Shown: positions 36,569-49,448, counted from the stretch's first letter. The stretch: DNA of 64,000 bases from Cocos nucifera (GCA_006176705.1 QRFJ01002286.1:248001-312000); one strand, 5' to 3'. Notes: generated by a model from the letters alone, not told the origin. Program-made: numbers and translations.

Positions 36569-37231
36569 GTGTAGCACCGTCCTAAGATCTATTTTCGATC
36601 TTTTATTCAGAAAATATCAAAAAATATCCCAAGATACAATCAGTATCCTTTGTCTGCGAGCACGATCATATATAAGCGATTGCCAAAAATAATAGAGAGA
36701 GAAGAAATATTGCAATAAAAAAGAAGAAGCTTAGAAGAAATTTAAAAAATTCTTAGATAATTTTTTGGATTAGGTCCCAAAAAAGTCTTTTTATAGCCAA
36801 TATATTCCGACCATTTGAGCTAGCCCAATATTCAAAAATTAAAGAGTCCAATGCTCCAAAAATTAAAACCTAACATTTAGATGATTAAAAGCATGTTTAA
36901 AATATTAAAAATCTAATTTTTAGAAATTAAGATGATAATTAAAAGTTGAAATGGTCAAAAAAATTAAAATAAAAATTTTAGGTTAGTAGGCACGAAGTCT
37001 ACATCCGTATTCTGATTCGATTTGGTTCGTACGTACATATTAAAGATTTTTCTTCAAACGTCTTTAAGGACTTAGTTAAATCATTTTTTCATATAAAAGG
37101 CTGAAAAAATCTTTCCATTATCGATGTGAAACTAAAAAAGATTTCAATCAATATGGTTAAAAGGATAAAATTCTTGGAGGAAAATTTATTTAAAAATTTT
37201 GAATTTTTAAATTTCAAATTTCTCTCCAACA
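36569..37231 (-). repeat. Probable solo LTR, minus orientation
   Basis: On the minus strand it begins TGTTGGAGAGAAATTTGAAA. It has the promoter-like layout seen in plant copia LTRs ('agtttcacatcgataatgg', then 'gccttttatatg'), and the far end is TGTAGCACC on the plus strand, giving TG...CA ends. No internal coding region adjoins it, and I find no matching 5-bp duplication, so this is tentative. Confidence 0.45.
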
Positions 37232-37241
37232 GTTTGTGCCT

Positions 37242-37252
37242 CCAAATGTGAT
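37242..37252. other. LINE target-site duplication, 3' copy
   Basis: CCAAATGTGAT, identical to 45829-45839; it directly precedes the poly(T) run. Confidence 0.8.
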
Positions 37253-37989
37253 ATTTTTTTTTGGTAAGAGAAGGAGCTCTGCTTAAAATGAAAATAAAAA
37301 GTCTTACAAAGTACAAAAGCTATGGAGTGGAAACAACAAAAGGCCTAACACCACTTCCAACTGCTAATACTTATACTTGCCAAATAGAATACAAAAGCCT
37401 AAGAGTATTAGACTATTTATCAGTAAAGTACAAACCAAAAGTAACTTTGTGTATAATAATAGAGTCCTGAGAGTCTTCATTTATAAACTTCACGGTTGCT
37501 GCTGTAAGGCTAGAGGTCATTTGGTTATACACGAAAAGCTGAATTTTGCTAAAATGCTGATGAGACATGGAATTCTATACAGAACTATATACCACAAAAA
37601 AAGCTGGCATGAGTAATTGAAGATGCATCAACAAACTTGATAACAGGTTAAATAAAATAAGAGATTTATGATGAATCCTGCAATTTTGCATATGATAGCA
37701 GATCTGCAGTGAATAACATGATATAATTAATTGAGTATAACTGATGCCTCTTTTCAGCTGATAATAGGTTTGTAAATAAGGTTGCCAGCTATAGTAAATA
37801 GATAGCAGATAGTTCATTTTCAATACAGGATCCCTCCAAACTTGTTGCCCTTATCTCCTTGAAAGCCTTGCATTGCACCAGTTAACAAAAGCATTAGGAA
37901 TCACATTGATTAAAAAAATCATAGTAAGAGTGCAACCTGATTTATGGCATTTTTATTCCCTAACTGTTCAGCTATTATCCCTAGCATCT

Positions 37990-40900
37990 ATTCTGCCTGT
38001 ACACAGTAAGATAACCCACATAGCCATAATTCATGAAAAGATATAATGAGACAGGTTGAAACAACCACATTCCAGAGCATTAAAATATATAAAAATTGCA
38101 TCAGTTTTCTACAGCAATAATCATCAGAACTTGATTTAATTCTATAAAATAGATGCCAACTAAATCTTTGTAAGACTATGCCAGTATGGCGTGCCAAATT
38201 GTGTCCCTGATAGAGGAAATGAAAATGAAACTTTAATAGCATGAGGTACAGAGACCAAATCATCAACCAGCCACAATCCCATTTGTTCCTTCCCATTTCA
38301 ATCCTTCCTAATATAATGAACATTAGAAACATCTGCTTGAAGAATTGCAGCAAAAATAGGATCAATTATATCATCCCGGCTCTGTAAGACCTTCCTAGTG
38401 AGTGCTTGTTTTGCCAAATAGTCGACCGCCTGGTTAGCTATTGGGAATGTGTCCCAAAATCAATTATCAGTCTATTGATGGTTGGACCATATATTTATAA
38501 TTATATATAAATTATAAATTAATAAAAATTATTTTAGTATTTTTCATCATAAATTTTGTTGTCTTCTAATGAACTCCTGTGTTGTGATGAAGTCTTTAGG
38601 ACTATCTAGATTCGACAAAGGAGGATTTATCATTTAGTCCTTAAATAGTTCATAATCAAATGATACGTTGTTACTTAGGACGACAATGTTTATCGAGTAT
38701 AGGTCGTTGTGTGCCATGTAGGTTGGTTGTCCTCATAACCAAGGAGTGTTGAGACACTGATATGGCATGCAAGTGAAATGTATGGGTACGTCTGCACTGA
38801 ACATGACCAACTTCGGAGTTTTTCTCCTGTCAAGATTAGCTTCGATGGAATATGGGTATAAATATCCCTCCGATCTGAGATCACCATGGTGACTTCCAAG
38901 CAACTCACTGTATTTTGGTGCCGAACTATCTGAATTTTTAATTCAGTGATGGAAGATTTTTGGGCATAGTAAAGTACTTACGAAGTCGGTACGTGTATCA
39001 AGATGGGATTGACCACTCCTGATTTTAGGAGCTGTATTTAATTATATTTTAATTTAGCAAAATCTTGGTCAGGATAGTCTTAGTGAGGAGACATGGGACT
39101 AATTACTTTGAGACACGATATGGATGTATTTTTTAAGATTGACAGTCTAACCCTGAGTCATCTATTACACAGAGGTCATAGGGATGAATTATATGGTAAC
39201 CATATTCGCATAGGTTCTAAATATTGTGATTTCGATTATTCAACCTATCCAGACGTCGGATACCATTGCTAGATGATCACTTCGATTAGTATAGAAATTG
39301 ATTTCTATGCTACTGGCTTAGGTTCGGACATATGGGGTTATACACATTAGGAGTTCCAATCTGATCTGATGGCTGATCAAGAGTCTCATTGGTCTGGGAC
39401 TCTGTGGTCAAGACTTTCACTGGACGAGACTCTATGACCAAGAGTCCTACTAGACTGAGACTCTGAATCCGACTTATCTAGAACTCTCTGATCAAGAGTT
39501 TCATTGGTCTGAAACTCTATAGTCAAGAGTTTCGCTGGACTGAGACTCTATAACCAAGAGTCCTACTGAACTAAGACTCTGAGTCCTACTTATCTAGGAC
39601 TCTCTGATCATGAATCTTGATAATCTTAGATACTATGGTCAAGAGTCTCACTGGACATGTGTGCGACTGTGACGTAATACCATAACATTATCCGATGGAC
39701 TCAGATTATGGTGATCGACTATCACAAAAAGGATATTATGTTCTGAATACGTAGATGTGGTAAATAGTTTATTACATAGTTTTATTTTCAGATCTATTGA
39801 TGTATGCATGCATATTATATTTAGATCCTAATGTGTAGGATTAAATAATCTGATATGATCAATAGATAATTAATTAGATTAATTATTTTTTACTGCATCA
39901 TTACTATTTTTGAAATATTTTTCGAAAGTAGCATGGCAAATCCTGCACTATTTTCTTCATTAGCTTCATTATAGATATGAAAAATATAACAACAATAGCA
40001 AGAAGCCTTCTAAGCTAAGAGATAACGCATAAGGAGGTTATGTTTAACCTTGCTTTAGGAGTGAGATTGAAGCCAAAGATTCACCATGGAAGAATCTTCT
40101 TCCAACCAGATAGATCGGGCTCCTAATTCATTTATTGCCATATTAACTCCCAACCAAGATGCTGTAAGCTCAGCTATTAGCATTGATGAGGGTAGCAGAG
40201 TTTTGCCACCAGCTCTTATAAGTCTTTCATCCTCATTTCGAATGATGAACCTAGCTGTAGCTTTGTTATAATTGACAGAAGCATCAAAATTTACCTTCAA
40301 TATCCCAATGGGAGGAGGCAACCATGACACCATTTGACTATTAGAAAGGAGCAGCTACTGCTGCATAGAGTTGCCCTAGTGCATTGACCGGGTACCAAAG
40401 GATCCATGGATAAAGGTTGTCATATATTCCTCCAATAAAGCAAGGCCTTTGAGAGAAATTTATTTAGGGGACTGATAATTTTGCTGAAACAATCTCTCAT
40501 TGCAACCATTTCAGATTATCCAGGCGGTGTAGGCATACAAAATTTTTTGCCTAGCATCCACATCTACTTGTGATATATGGTGGACCAGCATTTGCATAGA
40601 ATCAGGACAAAAGTCCAATCTTTCAGAGTCTTTCAGATAATGCCAACACTCCCTCGCATATGGACATTGGATAATAATATGGCTACAGTCCTCTTCCAAA
40701 AGACATAGATCATAGTGGACAGCTTCAAGAGGAATAATATTATGTCTGGCTAAGATGGCTTTAGAAGGTAGTTTATCCCACATCAATCTCCATCAGAAAA
40801 ATTCATCCTGGGTGGTACTTTGAGTTTCCACACCCATTTAAAAGGCTGTTGGTTATCTAAACTTGGATAATTGCAATAAAAGGTGTACATATCAGCTAGA

Positions 40901-43900
40901 GAGACCTTTGACATCCTACTATTATTCCAGATCAGTTGATCAGGCTAAGATCCGCAAGCAAGAGGAATATCACAGACATTTTTCATCATTTCAGCACCAA
41001 AAATTGAAGTCAAAATAGCAATATCCCAATTTGAAGACTGAGTTATAATATCAGAGACTTTTATGTCTTCACAATTGGCCTCTATATTTAAAAATGTAGG
41101 CCACTTAAAAATAGGGAATGTTAGAAGATCCAAGGATTGGACAACAGAGAAATTTCCTTGTCCTGTACCCACCAACCATAGAAATTGGTTTTGCATCCAT
41201 AGGACCATGAGCACATATTTTTCCTCCATATAGGAAGAACAGTGATGAGGCTTGCGATAACTCTCTCCAGGATCCTTGAAAATAAATACTTTGCCCTAAT
41301 CACTTGGGCCCATAAAGAGTTAGGATGTAAAACGACCTGTGCTGCCAACTTAGTTAGATAAGCATTTCTCCGACAATTGAGAGAAAGAGAGGCCAAGGCC
41401 TCCCTCATCCTTCGAATGTATAAATATTATCCCAGGCAATTAAGTGAAGAGCACGATGATCAGAGGAGTGCCCCCAGAGGAAAGCTTTGAACTTCTTTTC
41501 AATCTTAGATAACAAAGTCATAGGAGTGAGAGTGCATGACATAGAATATAGAGGAATAGATGATAATACTGAGCGGACCAAGGTTGCTCTACCAGCCATT
41601 AAAAGTATTTTTCACTTTCCAATTAGCAATCCTAGCCAAGAGTTTATCCATCAAGAAATTAAAGTCCTCCACTTTGTAGTTAGTGCCCTTAATAGGCACC
41701 CTCAGGTACTGCCAATCTCCTCGCTGTCGATAGATGTTAAGAATAGCAAAAATCTGACTCTTGATTTCTAAAGAGGTGGATGGATTACAAATGATTTGTG
41801 ACTTATGATAATTGACTGCTTGCCCTGACAAGAAGCAAAAAGCCTACAAAATTGAGAGAATCATTATTGCATCTCTTACAGTGGCTCTAGCCACTATGAC
41901 ACAGTCATCAGCAAAGAGGATATGTGAAACCACCGGACCTCCCCTAGGGCGATAAGCCCTCAAGAGGTTTTGTTGAACAGCATAAATTAGAAATTTGGAA
42001 TAAGATATATCAGAGCATAAAATGAATAGATACGGAGATAATGGACACCCTTGTCGAAGGCTCCGTAGTGGAGAGAACCAGTTAGTAGCCTCACCATTGA
42101 TAAGGATAGGAAAATTGGAGTCAACAACATAGGCTTTAACCCGTGTAATGAATTTATCATGAAACCCATTAGGAACGAAGAATATGAAACAAGAAAGGCC
42201 AATGAATTCGATCATAAGCCTTTTCCATGTCCAGCTTAAGCATCATCAAGCTTCGGGAGAGAGAAGCTCTATTCAAAGAATTGCAAAATCTCTTGGGCCA
42301 GTAAAATATTGTCATGGATACTCCTTCCTTGCACAAAAGCCTCTTGTTCTTTTGATATAATAGCTAGGCAAAAAAGGTTTTAGCCTATTGAACCAAAAGT
42401 TTTGGCGATAATTTTATAACTCGTATTACATAAGCTAATAGATCGATAGTCCTGCACTACCTCAGGGTTAGGCTTCTTCGGGATGAGAGCAATATGAGTT
42501 GTTTTCCAAGCCTCCAGTAGAAAATCATGATGAAAAAAAAATTTAACAGCAGCAATAACTTCAATTTTAATAATATCCAAAAAATACTAAAAAAAGAAAT
42601 TAGGAAAATCCATCAAAGCCTGGCGATTTGTCAAGCTTCATGCTTCTCAACACATCAAAGATCTCATCTTCAGTAATAGCCTTAATAAGGGATTCATTTT
42701 GCTTAATTGTGAGGGTAGGTAAAGTTATAGTTAATTCAGCATCTTGGAGGTGTTGATCTATTTGCCATCTTTACTGAAAATGATGCAAGAGCATGGCCCG
42801 AATTTCCTCACCATCGTCGATTTTAGCTCCATGATCATTCTTAAGAAAGTATATTTTACTTCTTCTTCATCGAAGCATGGTGGTTCTGTGAAAGAAAGTA
42901 GTATTTGCATCTTCCCTCCCTTAGCCACGTAACTCTCGACTTTTGCCTCCAAAATATTTCTTGCATGATCAGATTCCTCTTGTAGTCCGACATCAATGCA
43001 AACATATGCATATATTGCTCATCGTTAAGACCCCCATCTTGGGCTTTCTTCATTTGTAGTTGATAAATTTGATCATTAATATGCTGTCTTTTTTTGAATA
43101 ATTGTCCCACACTGCATTTCCACCTGAGAATAGCCTGCTTTGTGTTAGTAAGCAATTGCATAAGCTTGATGGGCAGTGAACAATTTTCCTCACACCTCCA
43201 TGCGTGTTGAACCACTTGCTTAATCCCATCACACATCAGCCACATTTTCTCAAAATGGAAAGGCACAACACCATGCATCCTCTTGGCTGAAATATTAATT
43301 AACAGAGAGCAATGGCAATGATCAGGAGCAAATCTAGTAAGATGCATTACAGTAGATTCTAGAAACAAATCTAGCCAACGGTCTGAAGCAAAGGCCCGAT
43401 CAATCCTTTTCCAGACCCTGGCCAATCCGAGTCGATTGTTACACCAGGTATACTTTGGCCCCTGATATCCCAAATCAATAAGACTCGTTTGTCGAAGGAA
43501 GGTCCTAAATTCTCTGATATCTTGGTTCACCTTGAAGGGCCGACCCTCCATTTTGTCCTCCACCTGCAAGATATAATTAAAGTCTCCCACCAGCAAGGGG
43601 GAATATTTAGGGTCAAAACAATCTTTATTTCTTCCCAAAGAGCTCGACATTCCACCCCACATGTACTTGCATAAATAGCTCCCAACACCCATGAAGGCCC
43701 ATACTGTGTGGATACGAGACCAAAGGCTCCTTGCTTCCCTGCATGGGTAAAGTGAACAATTCCAACATCCTTTCGCCAGGTGACGATAGTACTCCCTGAC
43801 AAACCCCTAGCACGGATTATGTAGGTTTCCCATTGGGGACCCATAAGTTTTTGGATTCGAGGGATAGATTGCTCGGAAAGCCGAGTCTCAAAAAAACAAC

Positions 43901-43994
43901 AAACATTAGGTTTATACTGCCTAATCATAGCTTTACTATAATTAACAAAAGGAGGTTTTGTTGCCCCCCTGCAATTCCAAGCAAGAACTTTCAT
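37990..43994 (-). pseudogene. LINE ORF2: endonuclease, RT, RNase H
   Basis: The start ATG at 43994 opens MKVLAWNCRGATKPPFVNYS, the standard L1 endonuclease beginning. A frameshift near 43690-43530 separates it from GDFNYILQVEDKMEG, LGYQGPKYTWCN and APDHCHCSLL, the rest of the apurinic-type endonuclease. RT blocks follow: ALIPKKPNPEVVQDYRSISL (42490-42430), LRQGCPLSPYLFIL (42070-42020), HILFADDCVIVA with the FADD catalytic motif (41930-41890), and GRATLVRSVLSSIPLY. A zf-RVT-like segment lies at 40786-40511. RNase H begins at 40310 (LKVNFDASVNY) and ends beyond the solo LTR at 38440-38390 (ANQAVDYLAKQAL). It has many stops and frameshifts; the copy is dead. Confidence 0.9.
38442..39947 (+). repeat. 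Solo copia LTR inside LINE RNase H
   Basis: A 1506-bp sequence with TGGGAATGTGTCCC...TCCTGCA ends, flanked by CTAT on both sides (38438-38441 and 39948-39951). It is related to the LTR at 3586-5684/10165-10605. No copia internal sequence accompanies it, so it looks like the product of LTR-LTR recombination. It contains a degenerate tandem segment (about 39370-39660) with repeated 'gagtctcactgg' and 'ctatggtcaagag' text. Confidence 0.85.
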
Positions 43995-43999
43995 TGATC

Positions 44000-44938
44000 T
44001 TTAATTTCAAGGCCCCTCATCTCTAGGTTAGCCTTCAGATTCTCCTTTGACACACCAACAAATGCCTTATGAATGCTAACATTCAAAGAGGATTCAACTA
44101 ATTTAGATGGATCAGATTGTGACCCAGCAACTTGTTCCAACTAATACTGCAATTGATCAAAGAGTATTTGGTGAGATTGAGAGGATGTACCAGTCCGTGG
44201 TGGTGGAAGAAGGGCTTGAGATTCCAATCGTTGCTGCAGTTGTATTGTGTTCTCCTCCTGCATGGATCGTAGATCCACAGGCTGTCCACCAACTAGCTTT
44301 TAGACTTTGGTAACTGTACTCCTTTGCTTAGAAGGAAAAAGTTGGATTGGGAGATCGATAGATAGAGGAGAATAATCATGAGCATCTTTCACCACTAATA
44401 CCTTGGTTTGTGGTGGAGAATCAGATGGAGATTTATGCTGTCTTGAATTCAAAGGAGGAGAACATTTCCTCTTATCCTTGGTTACGGTTCTCTCTAAGCC
44501 CAACTCTTGAACCTCCATTTCCTGTATTTGTGATAGCTCCTCAGACATAAGGTTCACTAATGGAGCATATTTAGATCCAGCCATCATCATTGAAGCATAT
44601 TCAGCTTCATTACATTTTTTAGGTGAAGACTTTTTAGCACTTTTTCGAGGTTGAACCCAGGATGTAGCAGAGAGTCCACCAGCTGGAGCTAAACTTGGTT
44701 GTTTCTTAGCATCTGGCTTATTTACAGGAGTCACTGGTACTCGGGCCATCCGGATCCAAGGGCCATATATCTGCTTAGGATTAGCACCCAAAGCCTCAAC
44801 ACAGCCACATGTTTCCACCGACTGACCAATCCTCCTGCATACATAATAAATCTCAGGCAACTCTTCATATATAAATTGCTGCCACAAGAATTTGTCATTG
44901 ACCTTCACCCGAGCCCCTGCGCATACTCTCTTGGTCTG
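44000..44938 (-). pseudogene. LINE ORF1, C-terminal part with zinc knuckle
   Basis: The minus-strand stretch begins around RVCAGARVKVNDKFLWQQ. It continues FIYEELPEIYYVCRRIGQS and YGPWIR, the zf-CCHC_4-type knuckle region that follows DUF4283 in plant LINE ORF1. One of the expected cysteine/histidine positions is altered (GQS where GH is usual). The DUF4283 part that should come first is found instead on the opposite strand at 45420-45828. Confidence 0.8.
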
Positions 44939-44939
44939 A

Positions 44940-45828
44940 AATGAGTGGGGTTTTAAGTGAGAGAAAGTCCAGTGAATAGAGAGAGAAGGGTAAAACACTG
45001 GTTAGGGCTTCTTTTCCAGTGGAGAACAAGGTTGGACGTCATCTTGATCGGGAGCGATCAGAGAAGGGTTTGCCCCTTAGGGCGAATGGAAAGTCCAGTA
45101 TGGCCGAAAAAGATGCAGTTATGGGGTCATTGAGGGTGAACGCTCTGTTGGCGGGTGGGGATTCATCATCCTGCAAGGAGGGGAAGGAGAGGGCTTCCTC
45201 TCCCGGAGCTTTTACGGAACCAAAGGCGTACCAAACTCCAGGAAAGGAGAGGGCTTCCTCTCCTAGTACTTTTGCAGGATCGAAGGTGTACCAGAAAGGG
45301 GGCGAAGACTCGCCTCCTCGAAGCAACCCTATTCAGGGATCGGAGCGAGGGCCAGATGGGGGATGAACGTGGTCTCAGGTGGTCCAAGGTGTTCGTAAGT
45401 TCAAATGGAAGATGTCTAGGGCAACAGAAGAAGAAATAGCGGTATTGGAGCAACAATTTACCCAGGTTGTAGCATTTTCTGAAGAAGAAATCGAGCATTC
45501 TTCTGCCAAATGAAGGAATGCGCTTGTGGGTAAGTTCATTGGATGTGGCTTTCTCTTTGATTTTGTTCAAAAAGAAATATGAAAATTAGATGGAATATCC
45601 AAGGGGATTTTCATGTTTCTTCTCTATCTGAGGGCCTGTTGATCTTCCAATGTCCTTCTGAGAAGGATCAGGAAAGGATTTTACAGAAAGGACCTTGATC
45701 CTTAGCTGGACAATTGCTGTGGCAAGGATACTGTTAAGCAAGCTTGTATCTGATTAAGATTACCGGATTTGCCCCTTGAATTATGAGATAAGGTAATGAT
45801 ATTCAAGTTAGCTGCTATGGCCGAAACA
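44940..45828 (+). pseudogene. LINE 5' UTR and ORF1 N-terminal part, inverted
   Basis: On the plus strand, 44940-45018 is untranslated-leader-like. An open stretch follows from 45019 with two near-identical ~57-bp repeats at 45178-45290 (both 'ggagagggcttcctctcc'). Then comes DUF4283 wording in broken frames: EEEIAVLEQQF, ALVGKFIGCGF, LRIRWNIQGDFHV-like, SEKDQERILQKGP, and IFKLAAMAETP at 45795-45828. It stops exactly where the minus-strand ORF1 segment picks up in protein order. Confidence 0.78.
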
Positions 45829-45839
45829 CCAAATGTGAT
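45829..45839. other. LINE target-site duplication, 5' copy
   Basis: CCAAATGTGAT lies right at the point where the inverted ORF1 segment stops. Confidence 0.8.
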
Positions 45840-47000
45840 GTTTGAAAATATTATCTTGACACATAATGCTTTCTAGTTAAATCAGAAAATGCATTAACAT
45901 GCCATTGTGTTAACTAAGAGAGATCTCGAAAATACAATGAAACAACAATCATCTACCAGAATAGTACTAAAATTAGAAACTTCTAAATGGTGTTTTCGGG
46001 ATGAATGCTACAACCCATTATCATGCACTTCAGTTTCCCAAGCTCAGACTGTTAGAAGTTAAAGAAATTTTTAGCTTACTGCATGGTCTAAAGATCTGAG
46101 AGGCATAAGTCTTATCCACAAGGTAGCATGTGGATTAAAAAGGCAGTATGAGATGCTATAAGTGGACAATAGAGGAAGCTAACTGGAGAGAAAAGGAGAA
46201 AGTAGCTCTCAGCAAAGCTCAAAGTGGAACGTAGTTTTGCCATGTCAATGAAATGTGCAGCTTCAATAGATCAAAAAAGGAAACTGGAATCCTAGGATGT
46301 TAAACGCAACACACATCAGAAGTGAAGAAAGGAAAATGGCATTAAGTAGGGTACATGAATGTGATGGATCTGGTATAAAGTTCGAACATGAGCCAGAGAA
46401 TGTCTGTGAGGCTGTAAGGTGAGGTAAGAATTGAAAATTGTCCATATAAGAATTATTTAATTTTGCTGAATAAGTGAACACAGATATACTTTAGAACACG
46501 ACCATTTTTTCTTTGCAGGTGCAAATGGTGGGAAATTGTCTGCATTAATTATTGGCCCTGTAAACATATTGATGATTCTTGCTGATGAGAAATGGACTCC
46601 TGACATTTGGTCTGGCTTGATGGTTCCGAGATTCTGAATGACTAGTGTTCGCTCATTAATGCTTGAAATTATACGGTGCCAGGTGATGTCATGCTCATGC
46701 CCTCAAATATTTGGACTTTCGTACTAATAAAAAATTAAAAAATATTTATCTAATTAGTGTACATTTTAATTTAATTATAAAAATAATATAAAGACGTAAA
46801 ATATCATTTTAGATGGTGATTTTGTAGTAAAAAAATAATATTTTGAATGGTGTTTACCGGTTAACTTAGCCCACTTAGCCGTCCTACATGGAACCAACAA
46901 GGTGAAAAAAAATAGTAACATTATTTAAAATGGTGATTCTAAAGATGTCATTTTAAATGATAATTATAATCTTATAAATATTTTTTTTTAATTTTTTTTT
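45840..47000. other. Spacer right of LINE, with one exon-like stretch
   Basis: Mostly unassigned. At 46505-46519 'ttttttctttgcag' forms a good splice acceptor, followed by an open 39-codon stretch (GANGGKLSALIIGPVNIL…) ending at TGA at 46637. I recognise no protein family. It could be a last-exon relic or chance. Confidence 0.35.
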
Positions 47001-47450
47001 GACTTTCGTTTGATCCTGATTTTCTTCATCTCCATCAAAATTCAGTTCCTTCTCTCCATCGATTATAACTTCATCCGCTCTCCGATGCCGCCGCCTCAGG
47101 TTTACTTCTTTCCTCCCCTTTCTCTTCCATCCGACGCCCTCCCTCCGTGCCCCCATTTGGCTGCCCCATCCCCTGCAGCCCTCCACCGCCCCTGTCCTCC
47201 ACTGCCAATGTCCGTAGCTCTCATCCCTTTCGACGGCCGTCCTACACCCCCCATCCCTCACCACCATCCTTCCTGTACGATCGACCCTTACCCTATCCAA
47301 CACCCACCGTACTCTCCCTACCGCCCTCTCATCACCTTCATTACTCCACCATCCAACCTTCCCCTACTACACCACCACCACCACCCACTCTCTTACCCCA
47401 CCACCACCAACCCTCACCCCTTCCCTCCACCAATCTTTTTTTTTTTTTAA
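47001..47450. other. C-rich, strand-asymmetric tract
   Basis: The plus strand is almost free of G over about 350 bp, dominated by CCC, CCT and CAC with '(cca)n' runs near 47370-47410 and a T run at 47438-47448. An open frame exists on the plus strand (47010-47450) but is a proline-rich product of composition. I see no domain. Confidence 0.6.
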
Positions 47451-48916
47451 ATAATTAATTAATATATTATTAATATATATAATATTAATAATATATTATT
47501 AATATTATTATTAATATATTATAGTAGAATGTTGATCTATTATATATTGTGGCATTTTCAGTCATATCAATGACATCATTTTCATTATAACAGTAAGTTG
47601 TTTGTGTATATTAAATTTTTAGAGGTTAAGAGATCATTACTTATGAGTACACTTATTAATTCTATAGTTCAATTGATAAATTAGGCTCAGAATTTTTAAT
47701 ATCATGCATTTAGGTAGGAGCTTTTTAATATCCTTTCCATCACACAACGAAAGAAGATTTTCTAATAATAGGGAAATACAAGTTTAAAATATAAATCCTA
47801 GAACAAACAATGGAACTGTAGCTCGCATAGAAGTATTAATTGAATCATGGGATCTGCTATATTATTGGATTGAACCAAAGTCCAACTCTCCTTAACCATA
47901 TATGCTCTTAGTTTTTTAAGCATCCAAGGGAACATTTGATTCGCGGCCAGAACTAGAATCGAAATGAGAATTGGATTGGCTATATCCCCCGATGTATTGG
48001 TTCATTGATCGGAATCAAAATCATAATGGAGTTTGACTATTAGGAAAAGATAGGTTGGGCATTCCCATTCGATGCTGGAATCGGAATAGAAACGGATCTG
48101 GGAAAAATATTTTGTAGTCTCCTCTTTAGCAAGGAGATCGCATGTACCTCTCTCACTTGACACCAACGAGTCTTAACCCTCAGCATGACATTCACAACTC
48201 TCATCCAACTGGCAACAAGTCTTAACCCTCTCGTTCAGTCATGGAGTTTTTCTTCTTGTGCCTTCGAGCTTTAGGAATAATCTCTCTCCCAGGAAGCTGC
48301 AGGAGTTAATTATGACCATGCGATTGATGGATCTATATCTATTTTAGGATCATTGTTCCTCTCATGTGCTTTAGAATCCAATTTTGACTCTCTTCTTTCG
48401 GAACAAAATTAGTTTTTTCTGATCACCAAATCTAAAACCTGTCTTTATAGGATCTGAGTTTTTTGAAAATGATTTTACAAAAACTGAACAGGACGTCATG
48501 AGAAATGATATGAACATGCACCATATTCTAAGATTCAAACAATCAAAAAATCGTTTAGTAACTCAAAAAAATCTCGCTCAAAAGAATATTTTAGCTGATG
48601 CGGAGCTTTTTCGTTGCTCAACCATTTGATATGTTATATGGTGTCAGTCCAGAGGAAGTAATCGGAGAGTTCTGCAATATTAGCTAAATAATGCTGAGCT
48701 ATCTCATGCTTGTATGGTTTGGCGCAGTATCCTATCATTGTCCTCAGGTCATGGTCATCAAACCAGGAATCATGTCCATTACATAAAATAAAGAGAATTA
48801 ACCTCTACAAAAATAGGGTATACTTAGTAAAAATTGGCGTCTAGGAACTACAAGGAAAATATTTATAGCATATTTATCCTTTAATCGTGTCTTTCACTCC
48901 TGTGCACATCTTTTCT
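47451..48916. other. AT-rich spacer without recognised gene
   Basis: A TAATAT-type microsatellite lies at 47450-47525. The rest has chance ORFs only. Confidence 0.5.
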
Positions 48917-49140
48917 TCATATATATTATATATAATATATTATATTCTAATATATATTTATATTTATAATATATATTATAAAATATTATGATAATATAAT
49001 ATAATATTATATTATATTATAAAATATATAATATAATAATATTATTATATATAATATATTATATTTTAATATATTTTTATATTTATAATATATATTATAA
49101 TATATTATGATAATATAATATTATATTATATTATATTATA
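48917..49140. repeat. Two-copy AT minisatellite, ~110-bp unit
   Basis: The stretch 'atatattatatataatatattatattctaatatat...' is repeated almost exactly after about 110 bp (second copy from ~49036). It is pure A/T apart from a few G/C. Confidence 0.75.
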
Positions 49141-49448
49141 TCAGACTTTTCAATAATGATGTTGCGGCTCTATTGATGGCTTGATTTGATTCTTCGCTAT
49201 GGCAAGTCATAATCTAGTGATTTAGGGTAGGGCAGATGTTTGTAAAACTTTTCAATACAATTTTTTATGGCATTTTATCTTACATGTGTTTGCAAGATTT
49301 ACTTGATTTTAAATATACTGCATTGCATAAAACCATAGATCCGTCTTTTGATTAATGTACATAATCTATGGTATTCGTATATTGATATATTTTTGTACGA
49401 ATGAGAGAATTATATATATTGATCAATTGACTATCCAATTTGGATAGT

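Larger units (their letters stand above)
37253..45828 (-). mobile_element. L1-type LINE with inverted 5' end
   Basis: The minus-strand LINE ends in a T9 run at 37254-37262 (its poly(A)). It is bounded by an 11-bp target-site duplication CCAAATGTGAT at 37242-37252 and 45829-45839. From 44938 down to 37253 the order is ORF1 zinc-knuckle part, ORF2 (endonuclease, RT, RNase H) and 3' UTR, all minus. From about 44940 to 45828 the LINE 5' UTR and ORF1 N-terminal part lie on the plus strand. A solo LTR (38442-39947) interrupts the RNase H. Without it, the LINE is about 7.07 kb, a full-length size for plant L1. Confidence 0.9.

Noticed and set aside
47010..47450. Proline-rich 146-codon ORF as a gene
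   Set aside because: It follows from the G-poor composition; overlapping frames are open too, and no domain or splice context supports it.
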